A stretch of 23,825 bases of DNA from Domibacillus sp. (GCA_031177795.1 JAPSKG010000003.1:1-23825), one strand, 5' to 3'. Positions 1 through 7,391 are shown, counted from the first letter of the stretch. Translations and numbers: made by a program. Notes: generated by a model from the sequence alone, not told the origin.

Positions 1-456
1 AAAATTAACTTCAACAAAAACACGGAAGCAGACACGGAAAAGTTAGTTATGTACATAGAAGACGATAAATTAACACCGGAAATACCGTCGATCTCCATAG
101 GCGGTTCAAACAAAATATACGGGTCGCTTTACGCGGAAAATGCGGCTCTTAGCCTGGGCGGCAGCGGGGTGGTTGAAGGGCATGTATTCACAGGGGGCAC
201 AAGCGTTACCGTGGGGAACAGCGCCGAGGTAGGTTCTGATTTGTATCCTTCCCTTTTTTATGCTCCAAACGCTAATTTCAAAATAACCAATGGTGCTGAA
301 GTAAGGGGTCTTATTGTAGCAAATCAGTTTGACGGCAGCGGAGGAAAAGTGTATATGGATGCGATTAAGTACAATCGCCTTCCTTATTCTGTTAAACCTG
401 TGCGGCCTTTTTTAAAGGAAGGTTTGTTCACCAATATATTAGTGCGTGAATCTTAA
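1..456 (+). CDS. C-terminal part of a surface/pilus-associated beta-helix-type protein (5' end outside window)
   Basis: The reading frame is open from base 1, so the methionine at base 49 is internal and the gene begins upstream; 151 residues are visible, ending in TAA. The visible part has short repeated beta-strand turns rich in Gly, Ser, Asn and small hydrophobics (such as SISIGGSNKIYGSLYAENA and LSLGGSGVVEGHVFTGG), the pattern of bactofilin-like or DUF7305/PilX-type right-handed beta-solenoid domains. These families form polymers or pilus-tip and surface structures. No LPXTG motif or membrane anchor is seen at the C-terminus, so any signal or prepilin sequence would lie in the missing N-terminus. 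The repeat character is seen directly; the family assignment is inference and could be wrong between bactofilin and DUF7305. Confidence 0.6.
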   Translation, partial: KINFNKNTEADTEKLVMYIEDDKLTPEIPSISIGGSNKIYGSLYAENAALSLGGSGVVEGHVFTGGTSVTVGNSAEVGSDLYPSLFYAPNANFKITNGAEVRGLIVANQFDGSGGKVYMDAIKYNRLPYSVKPVRPFLKEGLFTNILVRES

Positions 457-723
457 CATAATATGAAAAGTAATAAACTCAGCAGGCAGTAAACGAAAGT
501 ATCAACAACATACGTAAGACAGTCATTAAATCTCAAATGCTTCTTCAATTTAATTTTGAAATGTGCTTGAATTGCTTAAGTTCAAAAAACAAAATGCTAA
601 GCTGTTAAGCACATACAAGGAAGCTAGCTTATGTAAAAGTATTAATTCTTGTTTCTATCATTAATATATTGAATAACATAAAATGCATTCTTTCAGGTTA
701 AAAAATACCTAACTTCTTTTATG

Positions 724-762
724 CGCCGTACTGTGGGATCAACTCCCCGTACGGCGTTTTTT
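724..762 (+). terminator. Rho-independent terminator
   Basis: A perfect 8-bp stem, CGCCGTAC (724-731) with GTACGGCG (749-756), has a 17-nt loop and is followed directly by six T (757-762). It points rightward but sits about 270 bases past the stop of the first gene. It therefore ends either a long 3' UTR or an unannotated short transcript. Confidence 0.75.
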
Positions 763-939
763 GGCTGCTGTTTTTGCCGCTGTCCATTTAAAAAAATAAG
801 TTTCAATCTTTGCATTCATAAACTTATGTAAAACTTGTTGTTTTACTTTTATGATCATAATCAAAACCAATGGAATCACAATAAAAAAAAGCAGAAAAAA
901 AGTAAAGACAACCTTTAAAAACCAAATGTCATTATACAA
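739..939 (-). CDS. Possible small single-span membrane protein, unknown
   Basis: A 66-residue minus-strand ORF can start at TTG (937-939), six bases after a good GAGGTG ribosome binding site (946-951). An in-frame GTG at 946-948 lies inside that site and is less likely. The product has one long hydrophobic helix (about residues 6-32) followed by a Lys/Arg-rich tail, as in small single-span bacillar membrane peptides. Against it, the stop lies in the loop of the rightward terminator at 724-762, the 3' part crosses the stem, and I recognise no family. The ribosome binding site and hydrophobic profile are seen; that it is a gene is inference. Confidence 0.35.
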   Translation of the reverse strand: MYNDIWFLKVVFTFFLLFFIVIPLVLIMIIKVKQQVLHKFMNAKIETYFFKWTAAKTAAKKRRTGS

Positions 940-1086
940 AAGGTTCACCTCGTATATTCCAGTATTTTTCTTTAGTATGAACCGGAAAAATATTTTTATA
1001 ACAAAAGGACTAATAAAAGAGACAGATAAAGAGTGACAACTTTTTTTGTATATTAAAGTTATTTAAATTTTCTGTAAAATTTGTTC

Positions 1087-1115
1087 TTTACAATAAGAAA
1101 GTAATTTAAGATAAA
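1087..1115 (+). promoter_or_regulatory. Candidate sigma-A promoter of the secreted nuclease gene
   Basis: TTTACA (1087-1092) and GATAAA (1110-1115) are separated by 17 bases, matching the -35 (5/6) and -10 (4/6) consensus. The ribosome binding site AGGGAGGA follows at about 1146-1153, and the ATG is at 1165. Confidence 0.4.
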
Positions 1116-1164
1116 AAGGGTTTTAAAGAAAAACGGTAAAATAAGAGGGAGGAAGCTTTTCATT

Positions 1165-3630
1165 ATGAAAAAAACAGGACAAGTATGGATAGTCATAATG
1201 GTAGCGCTGGGTGCTTTTCTTCCATCCCAGCCAACAGTAAAAGCAGCAAGCATCACAGTGGCAGAAGCGATTGCTAATAATGCGGGTACGGCTACAGTAG
1301 AAGGATATATTGTAGGCTATACACTGGCGGAAAATCGTTATACAACCGACTCAGCACAGTATGGAACAACAAACATCGCAATTGCTGATTCAGCAAAGGA
1401 AACGGATGCGACTAACATTATGCCTGTCCAGTTAACATCCGGGTTTCGCTCAGGGATTAATTTGTTGGAGAACCCGAATAATCTCGGAAAAAAAATAAAA
1501 GTAACAGGCTCACTGGAACCTTATTTTACAAAACCAGGTCTTAAAGACCCAACTGCTATTGAAATTGAGGGCAGTGAACCAGCTTCGCCGCCAGAGCCGG
1601 TTCAAACAGGAACCGTACAAATTTCTGATATTCAAGGAGCAGGCCATATTTCTCCTTATCAAAATATGCAAGTGGAACTTGTAGAAGGCATTGTTACCCG
1701 GGTAGTCGACAGCAGAAATTTTTACATGCAAAGCCTGACGCCGGACGATAACGAAAAAACATCTGAAGGCATTCTTGTTTACAAAGCGGCGCATGGGGTA
1801 ACAGCAGGAGACAAAGTCAGCGTTAGCGGAACCGTAAAAGAATGGGTGCTCGAAGGCTATTCAGAAAAAATGCAAACGGATTTGTCTGTAACAGAAATTA
1901 ATGCTACTGGGATTGAAAAAAAAGCATTTGGACAAAAGCTTCCAGAGCCAGTTGTATTAAATAAAAATCGTATTGTGCCGCGGAAAATTATTGATAACGA
2001 CCGATTTGAGGTGTTTGATCCCGAGGAAGATGGCATTGACTTTTTTGAAAGCATGGAAGGCATGCTTGTGCAGATAAACAACCCGAAAGTAGTGGCACCA
2101 CAGCGTTACGGCGAAGTGGTAGTTGTGCCGGGGAATATGGAAACCAATACGTTGTCAGGCGCACTGCGCATTACCGAAAATGATTTTAATCCGGAGCGCA
2201 TCCATTTAGATTTAAACAACCCAAAATTTGTGGCCAAAACAGGTGATTACTTTAATGGAAACGTAATGGGTGTTATGAGCTACGGCTACAGCAATTTTAA
2301 AGTGCTGGCAACTAAAGTTCCGGAACTTGCAGATGGCGGGCTGGCAGGAGAAGAAACAGCGCTAACAAAAACAAAAAACAAGTTAACCGTTGCTTCTTAT
2401 AATCTTGAAAACTTTTCAACAGTGTCAGGGGCCAATAAAACAAGCCGTCTTGCAGCGGGTATTGTAAACAGCATGAAGTCTCCTGATATTATTGGCGTCA
2501 CAGAAGTGCAGGATAATGACGGCCCGGCCGATTCCGGCGTAACGGATGCGTCTCAAAGTGCAGCGGCACTTATTGCTGCAATTAAGTCACTGGGCGGCCC
2601 AGCGTATGAATATACAGATGTGGCCCCGGAAAACAAACAAGATGGCGGACAGCCCGGTGGAAATATCCGGGTTGGTTTCCTTTATAACCCGGACCGGGTG
2701 CAGCTTGTAAAAGCACCAAAAGGAACGGCAGCGCAAGCAGTTGAGTACGAAGACGGAAAATTAACGGCAAACCCGGGAAGAATTGACCCGCAGAACATCG
2801 CATTTCAAAATAGCCGAAAGCCGCTTGCTGCCCAGTTTTCCTTTAAGGGTGAACAAGTTATTGTGATTGCCAATCATTTTAACTCTAAAGGGGGAGACCA
2901 GCCGCTGTTTGGGAAAAATCAGCCGCCTGTCTTAAGCAGTGAAGAGCAACGCAAAAAAATGGCGACCATTGTAAGCGGGTTTGTGGAACAAGTAAAAAAG
3001 GAAAATCCAGCAGCGAACATCGTACTTGTTGGCGACTATAACGATTTTGAATTTACGGACACATTAGCTTTATTAAAAAGCTCTTTGTTAACGAACATGA
3101 TTGAAAAAGTGCCAGCAAAAGAGCGTTTTACGTATTCATACCAGGGAAATGCGCAAGTGCTCGATCATATATTGGTATCACGTAATCTGGCGGCTTCAAC
3201 AGAAGTAGATATTGTTCACACTAACTCGCAATTTATGGAAGAGCACGGACGGGCCAGTGACCACGACCCGGTTGTTATCCGGACCATTCTTGCAGAAAAG
3301 CCTTTTAAAGAAAAAGTTGTATATGTAGAAGCACAAAACAAAAAACAGTTTGTAGCAGCAAAGCCAGGTATTCACCTTGAGTTTGACGAAAATGCCCGAT
3401 TCAGCAAAGGAATTGTTGTAAAGCATTCTGCTACGCTGCAAGGCAAAGGCTTGGAACATAACACCGTGATTATTTCCACACCGCAAAAAGGGCAAATAAT
3501 TGATTTAAAAGGAGCGAAAGTAAAAGAAGTTCGAATGGAGACCGAGCAAGAAGTTGAAGTTATTGGAGAAGAAAATGTGCAGGCATGGACAAATGCCAGT
3601 GGAAAGAGAATAACTGAGCCTGCTGTTTAA
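1165..3630 (+). CDS. Secreted endonuclease/exonuclease/phosphatase-family nuclease with N-terminal OB-fold domains
   Basis: 821 residues. Residues 1-27 form a Sec signal peptide (basic start, hydrophobic core, VKA-AS cleavage site). Residues 29-133 resemble the DUF6359/OB-fold module of B. subtilis YhcR, and residues 146-245 are a second OB-like module with the ISDIQGAGHISPY motif typical of extracellular NucH/ExeM-type DNases. Residues 405-710 are the catalytic EEP domain: YNLENF (N413, E415), E447, NHFNSK (N570, H571), GDYNDF (D624, N626) and SDHDP (D699, H700), the usual metal and catalytic residues. The last 110 residues are beta-rich and unassigned; there is no LPXTG motif or SLH domain, so the protein is probably released or wall-associated without sortase. 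It likely hydrolyses extracellular DNA or nucleotides for phosphate or nucleoside scavenging. The fold and residues are seen; the substrate is inferred. It has its own promoter and terminator. Confidence 0.85.
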   Translation: MKKTGQVWIVIMVALGAFLPSQPTVKAASITVAEAIANNAGTATVEGYIVGYTLAENRYTTDSAQYGTTNIAIADSAKETDATNIMPVQLTSGFRSGINLLENPNNLGKKIKVTGSLEPYFTKPGLKDPTAIEIEGSEPASPPEPVQTGTVQISDIQGAGHISPYQNMQVELVEGIVTRVVDSRNFYMQSLTPDDNEKTSEGILVYKAAHGVTAGDKVSVSGTVKEWVLEGYSEKMQTDLSVTEINATGIEKKAFGQKLPEPVVLNKNRIVPRKIIDNDRFEVFDPEEDGIDFFESMEGMLVQINNPKVVAPQRYGEVVVVPGNMETNTLSGALRITENDFNPERIHLDLNNPKFVAKTGDYFNGNVMGVMSYGYSNFKVLATKVPELADGGLAGEETALTKTKNKLTVASYNLENFSTVSGANKTSRLAAGIVNSMKSPDIIGVTEVQDNDGPADSGVTDASQSAAALIAAIKSLGGPAYEYTDVAPENKQDGGQPGGNIRVGFLYNPDRVQLVKAPKGTAAQAVEYEDGKLTANPGRIDPQNIAFQNSRKPLAAQFSFKGEQVIVIANHFNSKGGDQPLFGKNQPPVLSSEEQRKKMATIVSGFVEQVKKENPAANIVLVGDYNDFEFTDTLALLKSSLLTNMIEKVPAKERFTYSYQGNAQVLDHILVSRNLAASTEVDIVHTNSQFMEEHGRASDHDPVVIRTILAEKPFKEKVVYVEAQNKKQFVAAKPGIHLEFDENARFSKGIVVKHSATLQGKGLEHNTVIISTPQKGQIIDLKGAKVKEVRMETEQEVEVIGEENVQAWTNASGKRITEPAV

Positions 3631-3635
3631 CCAGC

Positions 3636-3672
3636 AAAAAACCGTCCGGAAAAAATCGCCGGACGGTTTTTT
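3636..3672. terminator. Bidirectional rho-independent terminator between convergent genes
   Basis: An 11-bp stem, AAACCGTCCGG (3639-3649) with CCGGACGGTTT (3659-3669), has a 9-nt loop. T's follow to 3672, and an A run precedes it from 3636, giving a U tract in both directions. It serves the nuclease gene and the convergent yhfK-like gene, whose stop begins at 3676. Confidence 0.9.
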
Positions 3673-3673
3673 A

Positions 3674-4315
3674 TTAAAGCAGTTTTAGCGCTTCTTCAAT
3701 AGGAGTGCTGCCCGATGCAATGTCAAAAACACGGTTTTTTGTTTCTTTTATAAGCAAGCTTTGAACAAGCACTTCCGCAACATCCTCCCGGGAAATGAAT
3801 AAACCCGGGTTCATCAAACGGGAAGCTGCTTTAATTTTTCCAGTGGCTGGTTCATTTGTTAAAGCAACAGGCCGAACAATTGTGTAGCTTAAACCGCTTT
3901 TTATTAAATGTTCATCGGCGTCGTGTTTTGCCTGTAAATAATGCTGCATGTTTTCTGGGCCTTTATGTGGTTGGTCTGCTCCAAATGAGCTAAGCATAAT
4001 AAACCGCTCAATTCCATGGGCAACGGCCAGGTCAACCGCTTTAATAGCACCGTTTCGGTCAATAGCCGTTGTTTTATCAGAACCAGTAGAAGAACCTGAA
4101 CCTGCGGCAAAAATAATGGCATTAACGTCGTTCATGGCATAGCTGAAATCTTGCTCTAAATCTGCCAGTACCGGCTTTGCCCCCAGCTTTTCCATATCGC
4201 TCATTTGATCGGTTTTCCGTACCATGGCTTTTGCGTGATGCTGAATGTTGTCAGCGAGGCTGCTGACAACAAGGCGTCCTGTAATCCCAGCTGCCCCAAT
4301 AACGAGTACATGCAT
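3674..4315 (-). CDS. yhfK: YhfK-like NAD(P)-binding Rossmann oxidoreductase (atypical SDR)
   Basis: 213 residues, full length for the YhfK family. The N-terminus carries the Rossmann dinucleotide loop GAAGITGR (residues 7-14), and AMVRK after the second strand fits an NADP-type binding pocket. Later family landmarks are IIFAAGSGSSTG, the HGIERFIMLSS strand, YLQAKHDAD (the Tyr-x3-Lys region of atypical SDRs), YTIVRP and FISREDVAEV. The substrate is unknown; relatives are NAD(P)H-flavin-reductase or NmrA-like proteins. ATG start with AGAGGTG seven bases upstream. It lies 45 bases downstream of yumC on the same strand with no terminator between, so the two are probably cotranscribed; a hairpin in the gap covers this gene's ribosome binding site (see 4320-4379). 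Confidence 0.82.
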   Translation of the reverse strand: MHVLVIGAAGITGRLVVSSLADNIQHHAKAMVRKTDQMSDMEKLGAKPVLADLEQDFSYAMNDVNAIIFAAGSGSSTGSDKTTAIDRNGAIKAVDLAVAHGIERFIMLSSFGADQPHKGPENMQHYLQAKHDADEHLIKSGLSYTIVRPVALTNEPATGKIKAASRLMNPGLFISREDVAEVLVQSLLIKETKNRVFDIASGSTPIEEALKLL

Positions 4316-4319
4316 GACC

Positions 4320-4379
4320 CAGCACCTCTTTTTGCCACTTGTTTACCCTTTATGAAAAAATTAAAACAAAGAAGTGCTG
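4320..4379 (-). promoter_or_regulatory. Hairpin masking the yhfK-like ribosome binding site (translational coupling candidate)
   Basis: In the minus-strand RNA, bases 4379-4368 (CAGCACTTCTTT, the last sense codons of yumC) can pair over 12 positions, 11 Watson-Crick and one G-U, with bases 4331-4320 (AAAGAGGTGCTG). The latter contain the AGAGGTG ribosome binding site of the next gene. The loop is 36 nt. Ribosomes finishing yumC would open the stem. The pairing is seen; the function is inferred. Confidence 0.45.
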
Positions 4380-5314
4380 TGAAGCGGCTGGACTTTGGCC
4401 GAAGGATCAATATAAGACTTTGCATTATTCACGGCAGTCGGGGCTTCACCAAAACCTGTGGCAATTAATTTTACCTTGCCTTCGTAAGTCGCTACATCAC
4501 CGGCAGCATACACGCCTTTTATATTTGTTTCCATTCGGGAGTTTACAACAATTGAGTTTTTCTCAATGGTAAGACCCCAATTTTTCATTGGGCCGAGAGA
4601 AGAAATAAACCCATAATTAACAATTAAGTCGTCAATTTCAAGCACTTTTTTCTGATCGCCTTTTACTTCATCAAGGTAAAGCTTTTGCCCGTCAAACAAA
4701 GCAGGGACAAAAGGAGTTAGTATATTTACGCTTGATTCTTGCAAAAGCTCTACGCTATGCTCATGCGCTCTGAATTTATCACGGCGGTGAATAATTGTTG
4801 TTTCTTTTGCCACAGGTTCAAGCATCATAGCCCAGTCAACAGCAGAATCTCCGCCTCCAAGAACAGCTACACGCCGATCGGCAAATTTTGAAAGGTCCGG
4901 TACAAAATAGTGGATATTGGGCAATTTATCGACACCTTCCAGTTCCAGGCGGCGCGGCTGAAACGCGCCGTTGCCAGCTGTAATAATGACGGCTTTTGTA
5001 AAATGCTCTCCTTTATCTGTCACAAGGCGGATCACATCGTTTTCCTGCTTTTGAAGTTCTTGAACAGATTCTTCCAGACAAAGTTCTACAGGAAACCGGT
5101 TCATTTGCTCGACCAACCGGTCAACTAGTTCCTGTGCACGCACGGCCGGAAAAGCAGCTACATCGTAAATAAACTTTTCCGGATAAAGAGCAGACAGCTG
5201 GCCGCCTGGCTGCGGCAGGCTTTCAATAATTTTAACAGAGGCCCCTCTCATTCCTGCGTAAAAAGCGGCAAATAACCCTGTCGGACCTGCGCCGATAATG
5301 GTAATATCTTTCAC
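4361..5314 (-). CDS. yumC: Ferredoxin/flavodoxin--NADP+ reductase, type 2 (YumC family)
   Basis: 317 residues of a thioredoxin-reductase-like FAD/NADPH enzyme without the redox CxxC pair, which separates YumC-type ferredoxin-NADP reductases from true thioredoxin reductases. Seen motifs are the FAD loop GAGPTG (residues 8-13), QPGGQLSALYPEKFIYD, NADPH loop GGGDSAVDWA, HRRDKFRAHEHS for NADPH phosphate recognition, GVYAAGD near the FAD ribityl chain, and the C-terminal PLHSTSLF, nearly identical to B. subtilis YumC. It exchanges electrons between NADPH and ferredoxin or flavodoxin in the cytosol. The start is GTG (5312-5314) after a strong GGGAGGGG site; the protein is about ten residues shorter at the N-terminus than I recall for YumC, but the fold starts normally. 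It is divergent from yumB. TACAAT (5356-5351, minus) is a possible -10, with a poor -35. Confidence 0.93.
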   Translation of the reverse strand: MKDITIIGAGPTGLFAAFYAGMRGASVKIIESLPQPGGQLSALYPEKFIYDVAAFPAVRAQELVDRLVEQMNRFPVELCLEESVQELQKQENDVIRLVTDKGEHFTKAVIITAGNGAFQPRRLELEGVDKLPNIHYFVPDLSKFADRRVAVLGGGDSAVDWAMMLEPVAKETTIIHRRDKFRAHEHSVELLQESSVNILTPFVPALFDGQKLYLDEVKGDQKKVLEIDDLIVNYGFISSLGPMKNWGLTIEKNSIVVNSRMETNIKGVYAAGDVATYEGKVKLIATGFGEAPTAVNNAKSYIDPSAKVQPLHSTSLF

Positions 5315-5392
5315 TAAAAAACCCCTCCCTTTCCTCTATCATACAAAAAAATTGTAGAGTCGTCTTATCTGAGAATTAATTGTTGAAATTGC

Positions 5393-5421
5393 TTGAAAAA
5401 AGGTGTGAAAACGTCTATGAT
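5393..5421 (+). promoter_or_regulatory. Sigma-A promoter of yumB
   Basis: TTGAAA (5393-5398), a 17-base spacer and TATGAT (5416-5421), five of six matches in each hexamer. Transcription would start near 5428, leaving a leader of about 110 nt before the yumB ATG at 5538. Confidence 0.65.
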
Positions 5422-5438
5422 AAATTTAGTTATGCACA

Positions 5439-5458
5439 TTGTTACCCTTTTCTAACAA
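5439..5458. promoter_or_regulatory. Inverted repeat downstream of the yumB promoter, possible operator
   Basis: TTGTTA (5439-5444) and TAACAA (5453-5458) form a perfect 6-bp inverted repeat with an 8-base spacer, about ten bases after the predicted start point. The half sites resemble those of the NADH-sensing repressor Rex, but the spacing is two bases longer than the usual 18-bp site. Further palindromes lie at 5480-5489 (CACGTACGTG) and 5490-5506 (AAGAAT, 5 bases, ATTCTT). Confidence 0.3.
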
Positions 5459-5537
5459 AGTAAAGCATGTTTTTTTGTACACGTACGTGAAGAATATCAC
5501 ATTCTTTGCGGGAATATTTTAATAGAGGTGGATAAAG

Positions 5538-6761
5538 ATGACAGTGAGAAAGCCGAAAATTGTAGTACTAGGCGCCGGTTATGGTGGTCTTGTTACCGTA
5601 ACACGTCTTCAAAAAGCGTTGTCTGTTGACGAAGCAAACATTGTGCTCGTAAACAAAAATGATTACCACTATGAAACAACATGGCTTCATGAAGCATCAG
5701 CAGGCACGCTGCACCATGACCGTGTACGCTACGATGTTGACGCCGTAATCAACCGTAGCAAAGTTGAATTTATCCGTGCAGAAGTACAGGATATTAAACC
5801 AGAAGAAAAGAAAGTCATTTTAAATACAGGCGAAGTGGACTATGATTACCTTGTTGTAGCGCTTGGCGGCGAATCTGAAACATTCGGTATCGAAGGTTTA
5901 AAAGAACACGCTTTCACAATTTCAAATGTAAATACAGCACGCCAGCTTCGTGACCATATTGAATTTCAATTTGCCACATATGCAAGTGAAGAAGAGAAAA
6001 AAGAAGAGCGCTTGACGATTGTTGTCGGCGGTGCAGGCTTCACAGGTATTGAGTTTCTTGGCGAGCTTGGAAACCGAGTTCCAGAGCTTTGCAAAGAATA
6101 TGATATTGATTATTCAAAAGTCCGCATCTACTGCATAGAAGCAGCGCCGATGGTTCTTCCTGGCTTTGATCCGGAGCTTGTAAAATACGCGGTGGCACAG
6201 CTTGAGAAAAAAGGTGTTGAATTCAAAATCGGCACACCAATCAAAGGTGCTACAGCAGAAGGCATTATTGTTGCAAAAGGCGAAGATGAAACAGAAGAAA
6301 TCAAAGCAGGCACAATTGTTTGGGCTGCTGGTGTACGCGGAAACAGCGTTATCGAAAAATCAGGCATTGAAAACATGCGTGCACGCGTAAAAGTAAATCC
6401 TGACCTTCGTGCGCCAAATCAAGAAGACATTTTTGTTCTTGGCGACTGCTCTTTGATGATTAATGAAGAAATCAACCGCCCATATCCGCCAACAGCGCAA
6501 ATTGCTATGCAGCAAGGTGAAACAGTAGCGCGTAACTTAGTAAAGCTGGTTAAAGGCGAAAGCAATCTTGAAACATTTGTACCGAACCTTAAAGGAACAG
6601 TTTGTTCACTTGGCGACGACGACGCTATCGGTGTTGTATTCGACAAAAAACTAACAGGTACAAAAGCTTCATTTATGAAGAAAATGATCGATAACCGTGC
6701 ATTGTTCATGATCGGCGGTCCTTCTCTTGTCTTGAAAAAAGGAAAATTCAATTTCCTATAA
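5538..6761 (+). CDS. yumB: Type II NADH dehydrogenase (NADH:quinone oxidoreductase), YumB family
   Basis: 407 residues, the usual length. It passes electrons from NADH to membrane menaquinone without pumping protons. Seen are the N-terminal FAD loop GAGYGG (residues 12-17), HYETTWLHEASAGTLHHD as in B. subtilis YumB, the second dinucleotide loop VVGGAGFTGIE (162-172) for NADH, the third FAD motif LGD (G302, D303), the quinone-site-type segment PPTAQIAMQQG, and a hydrophobic/basic C-terminus (residues 375-407) suited to peripheral membrane attachment. ATG start with AGAGGTGG seven bases upstream. It is divergent from yumC, as expected for this neighbourhood, and is followed by a strong terminator. 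Inverted repeats in the leader suggest redox control, which is inference. Confidence 0.94.
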   Translation: MTVRKPKIVVLGAGYGGLVTVTRLQKALSVDEANIVLVNKNDYHYETTWLHEASAGTLHHDRVRYDVDAVINRSKVEFIRAEVQDIKPEEKKVILNTGEVDYDYLVVALGGESETFGIEGLKEHAFTISNVNTARQLRDHIEFQFATYASEEEKKEERLTIVVGGAGFTGIEFLGELGNRVPELCKEYDIDYSKVRIYCIEAAPMVLPGFDPELVKYAVAQLEKKGVEFKIGTPIKGATAEGIIVAKGEDETEEIKAGTIVWAAGVRGNSVIEKSGIENMRARVKVNPDLRAPNQEDIFVLGDCSLMINEEINRPYPPTAQIAMQQGETVARNLVKLVKGESNLETFVPNLKGTVCSLGDDDAIGVVFDKKLTGTKASFMKKMIDNRALFMIGGPSLVLKKGKFNFL

Positions 6762-6771
6762 GCCACCTTAT

Positions 6772-6802
6772 AAAAAGGGCCTCTTACAAAGAGGCCTTTT
6801 TT
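6772..6802 (+). terminator. Rho-independent terminator after yumB
   Basis: An 8-bp stem, GGCCTCTT (6778-6785) with AAGAGGCC (6789-6796), has a 3-nt loop, an A run before it and six T after it (6797-6802). Only 24 bases separate it from the next ATG. Confidence 0.9.
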
Positions 6803-6826
6803 ACGTTGTTGAAAGGAAGAGGTCAA

Positions 6827-7306
6827 ATGAAAAGAGGAAAAGTATGGCTTGCATCTGCAGGCGTAGTTATCGATAGCAAAGGGCGCTGGCTTGTAGTAAA
6901 AAAAGCTTATGGAGGATTAAAAGGGCAGTGGTCACTTCCTGCCGGTTTTGTGGATAAAGGAGAAACGGCGGACGAAGCGGCTGTAAGGGAAGTAAAAGAA
7001 GAAACATCCATTGATGCTGTCGTGTGCGGAGTGGCCGGTATTAGATCAGGTGTGATTAATGAAGAAATCAGTGATACCATGATTATTTTTCACATGGCGC
7101 TTCAGGAAGAAAAAAAACCAGTCGCCCGGGCCGGAGAGCTTTTGGATGCCCGCTGGATGTCAGTTGAGGACTTGGAAAAAAGCCATGATACGTCTGTGCT
7201 TTTAAAAAGCATTGTCCGCTTGTTTGAAAAAGCGGGGCTTAACTGCCAGGACATCCCGGACCCGGGACCGCAGTTTGGCTATACATCTTACCGTTTTTTT
7301 ATTTAA
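6827..7306 (+). CDS. Nudix hydrolase
   Basis: 159 residues when started at the ATG at 6827, which sits behind AAGGAAGAGG (6813-6822); a longer TTG-initiated frame begins in the terminator tail and has no ribosome binding site. The Nudix box spans residues 40-62: G40, five residues, E46, seven residues, then R54-E55-V56-K57-E58-E59. This gives all the Mg2+-binding acids for cleaving a nucleoside diphosphate linked to another group. The late Gly of the signature is Ser61 here, a mild departure. The N-terminal strands (WLASAGVVIDSKGRWLVVKK) are typical. The substrate cannot be read from the sequence. Its ribosome binding site directly follows the yumB terminator, so expression probably depends on readthrough. 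Confidence 0.9.
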   Translation: MKRGKVWLASAGVVIDSKGRWLVVKKAYGGLKGQWSLPAGFVDKGETADEAAVREVKEETSIDAVVCGVAGIRSGVINEEISDTMIIFHMALQEEKKPVARAGELLDARWMSVEDLEKSHDTSVLLKSIVRLFEKAGLNCQDIPDPGPQFGYTSYRFFI

Positions 7307-7338
7307 AGGCGAGTGATTAAAAAACGTTAATTTGGTTA

Positions 7339-7376
7339 TCCTTTAGAGAGAAAAGTTTATTTTCTCCTTTTAAGGA
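7339..7376 (+). other. AT-rich hairpin without U tract
   Basis: GAGAAAA (7348-7354) pairs with TTTTCTC (7360-7366) over a 5-nt loop, and TCCTT (7339-7343) can pair with AAGGA (7372-7376) to extend it past internal mismatches. It lies between the Nudix stop and the terminator at 7392-7429. Function unknown; it may just protect a 3' end. Confidence 0.4.
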
Positions 7377-7391
7377 AATACTTTTATAAAG

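Larger units (their letters stand above)
457..1164. other. Gene-poor 0.7 kb AT-rich intergenic region
   Basis: This stretch is much richer in A and T than the flanking genes. I can support a rho-independent terminator at 724-762, a doubtful small minus-strand membrane ORF (739-939) and a promoter for the secreted nuclease near its right end. Bases 457-720 hold no convincing ORF or RNA family that I recognise, only weak AT hairpins. Confidence 0.6.

Noticed and set aside
851..1036. 61-codon plus-strand ORF in the gene-poor region
   Set aside because: Lys-rich translation of AT-rich DNA, no ribosome binding site, and it overlaps the better-supported minus-strand ORF.
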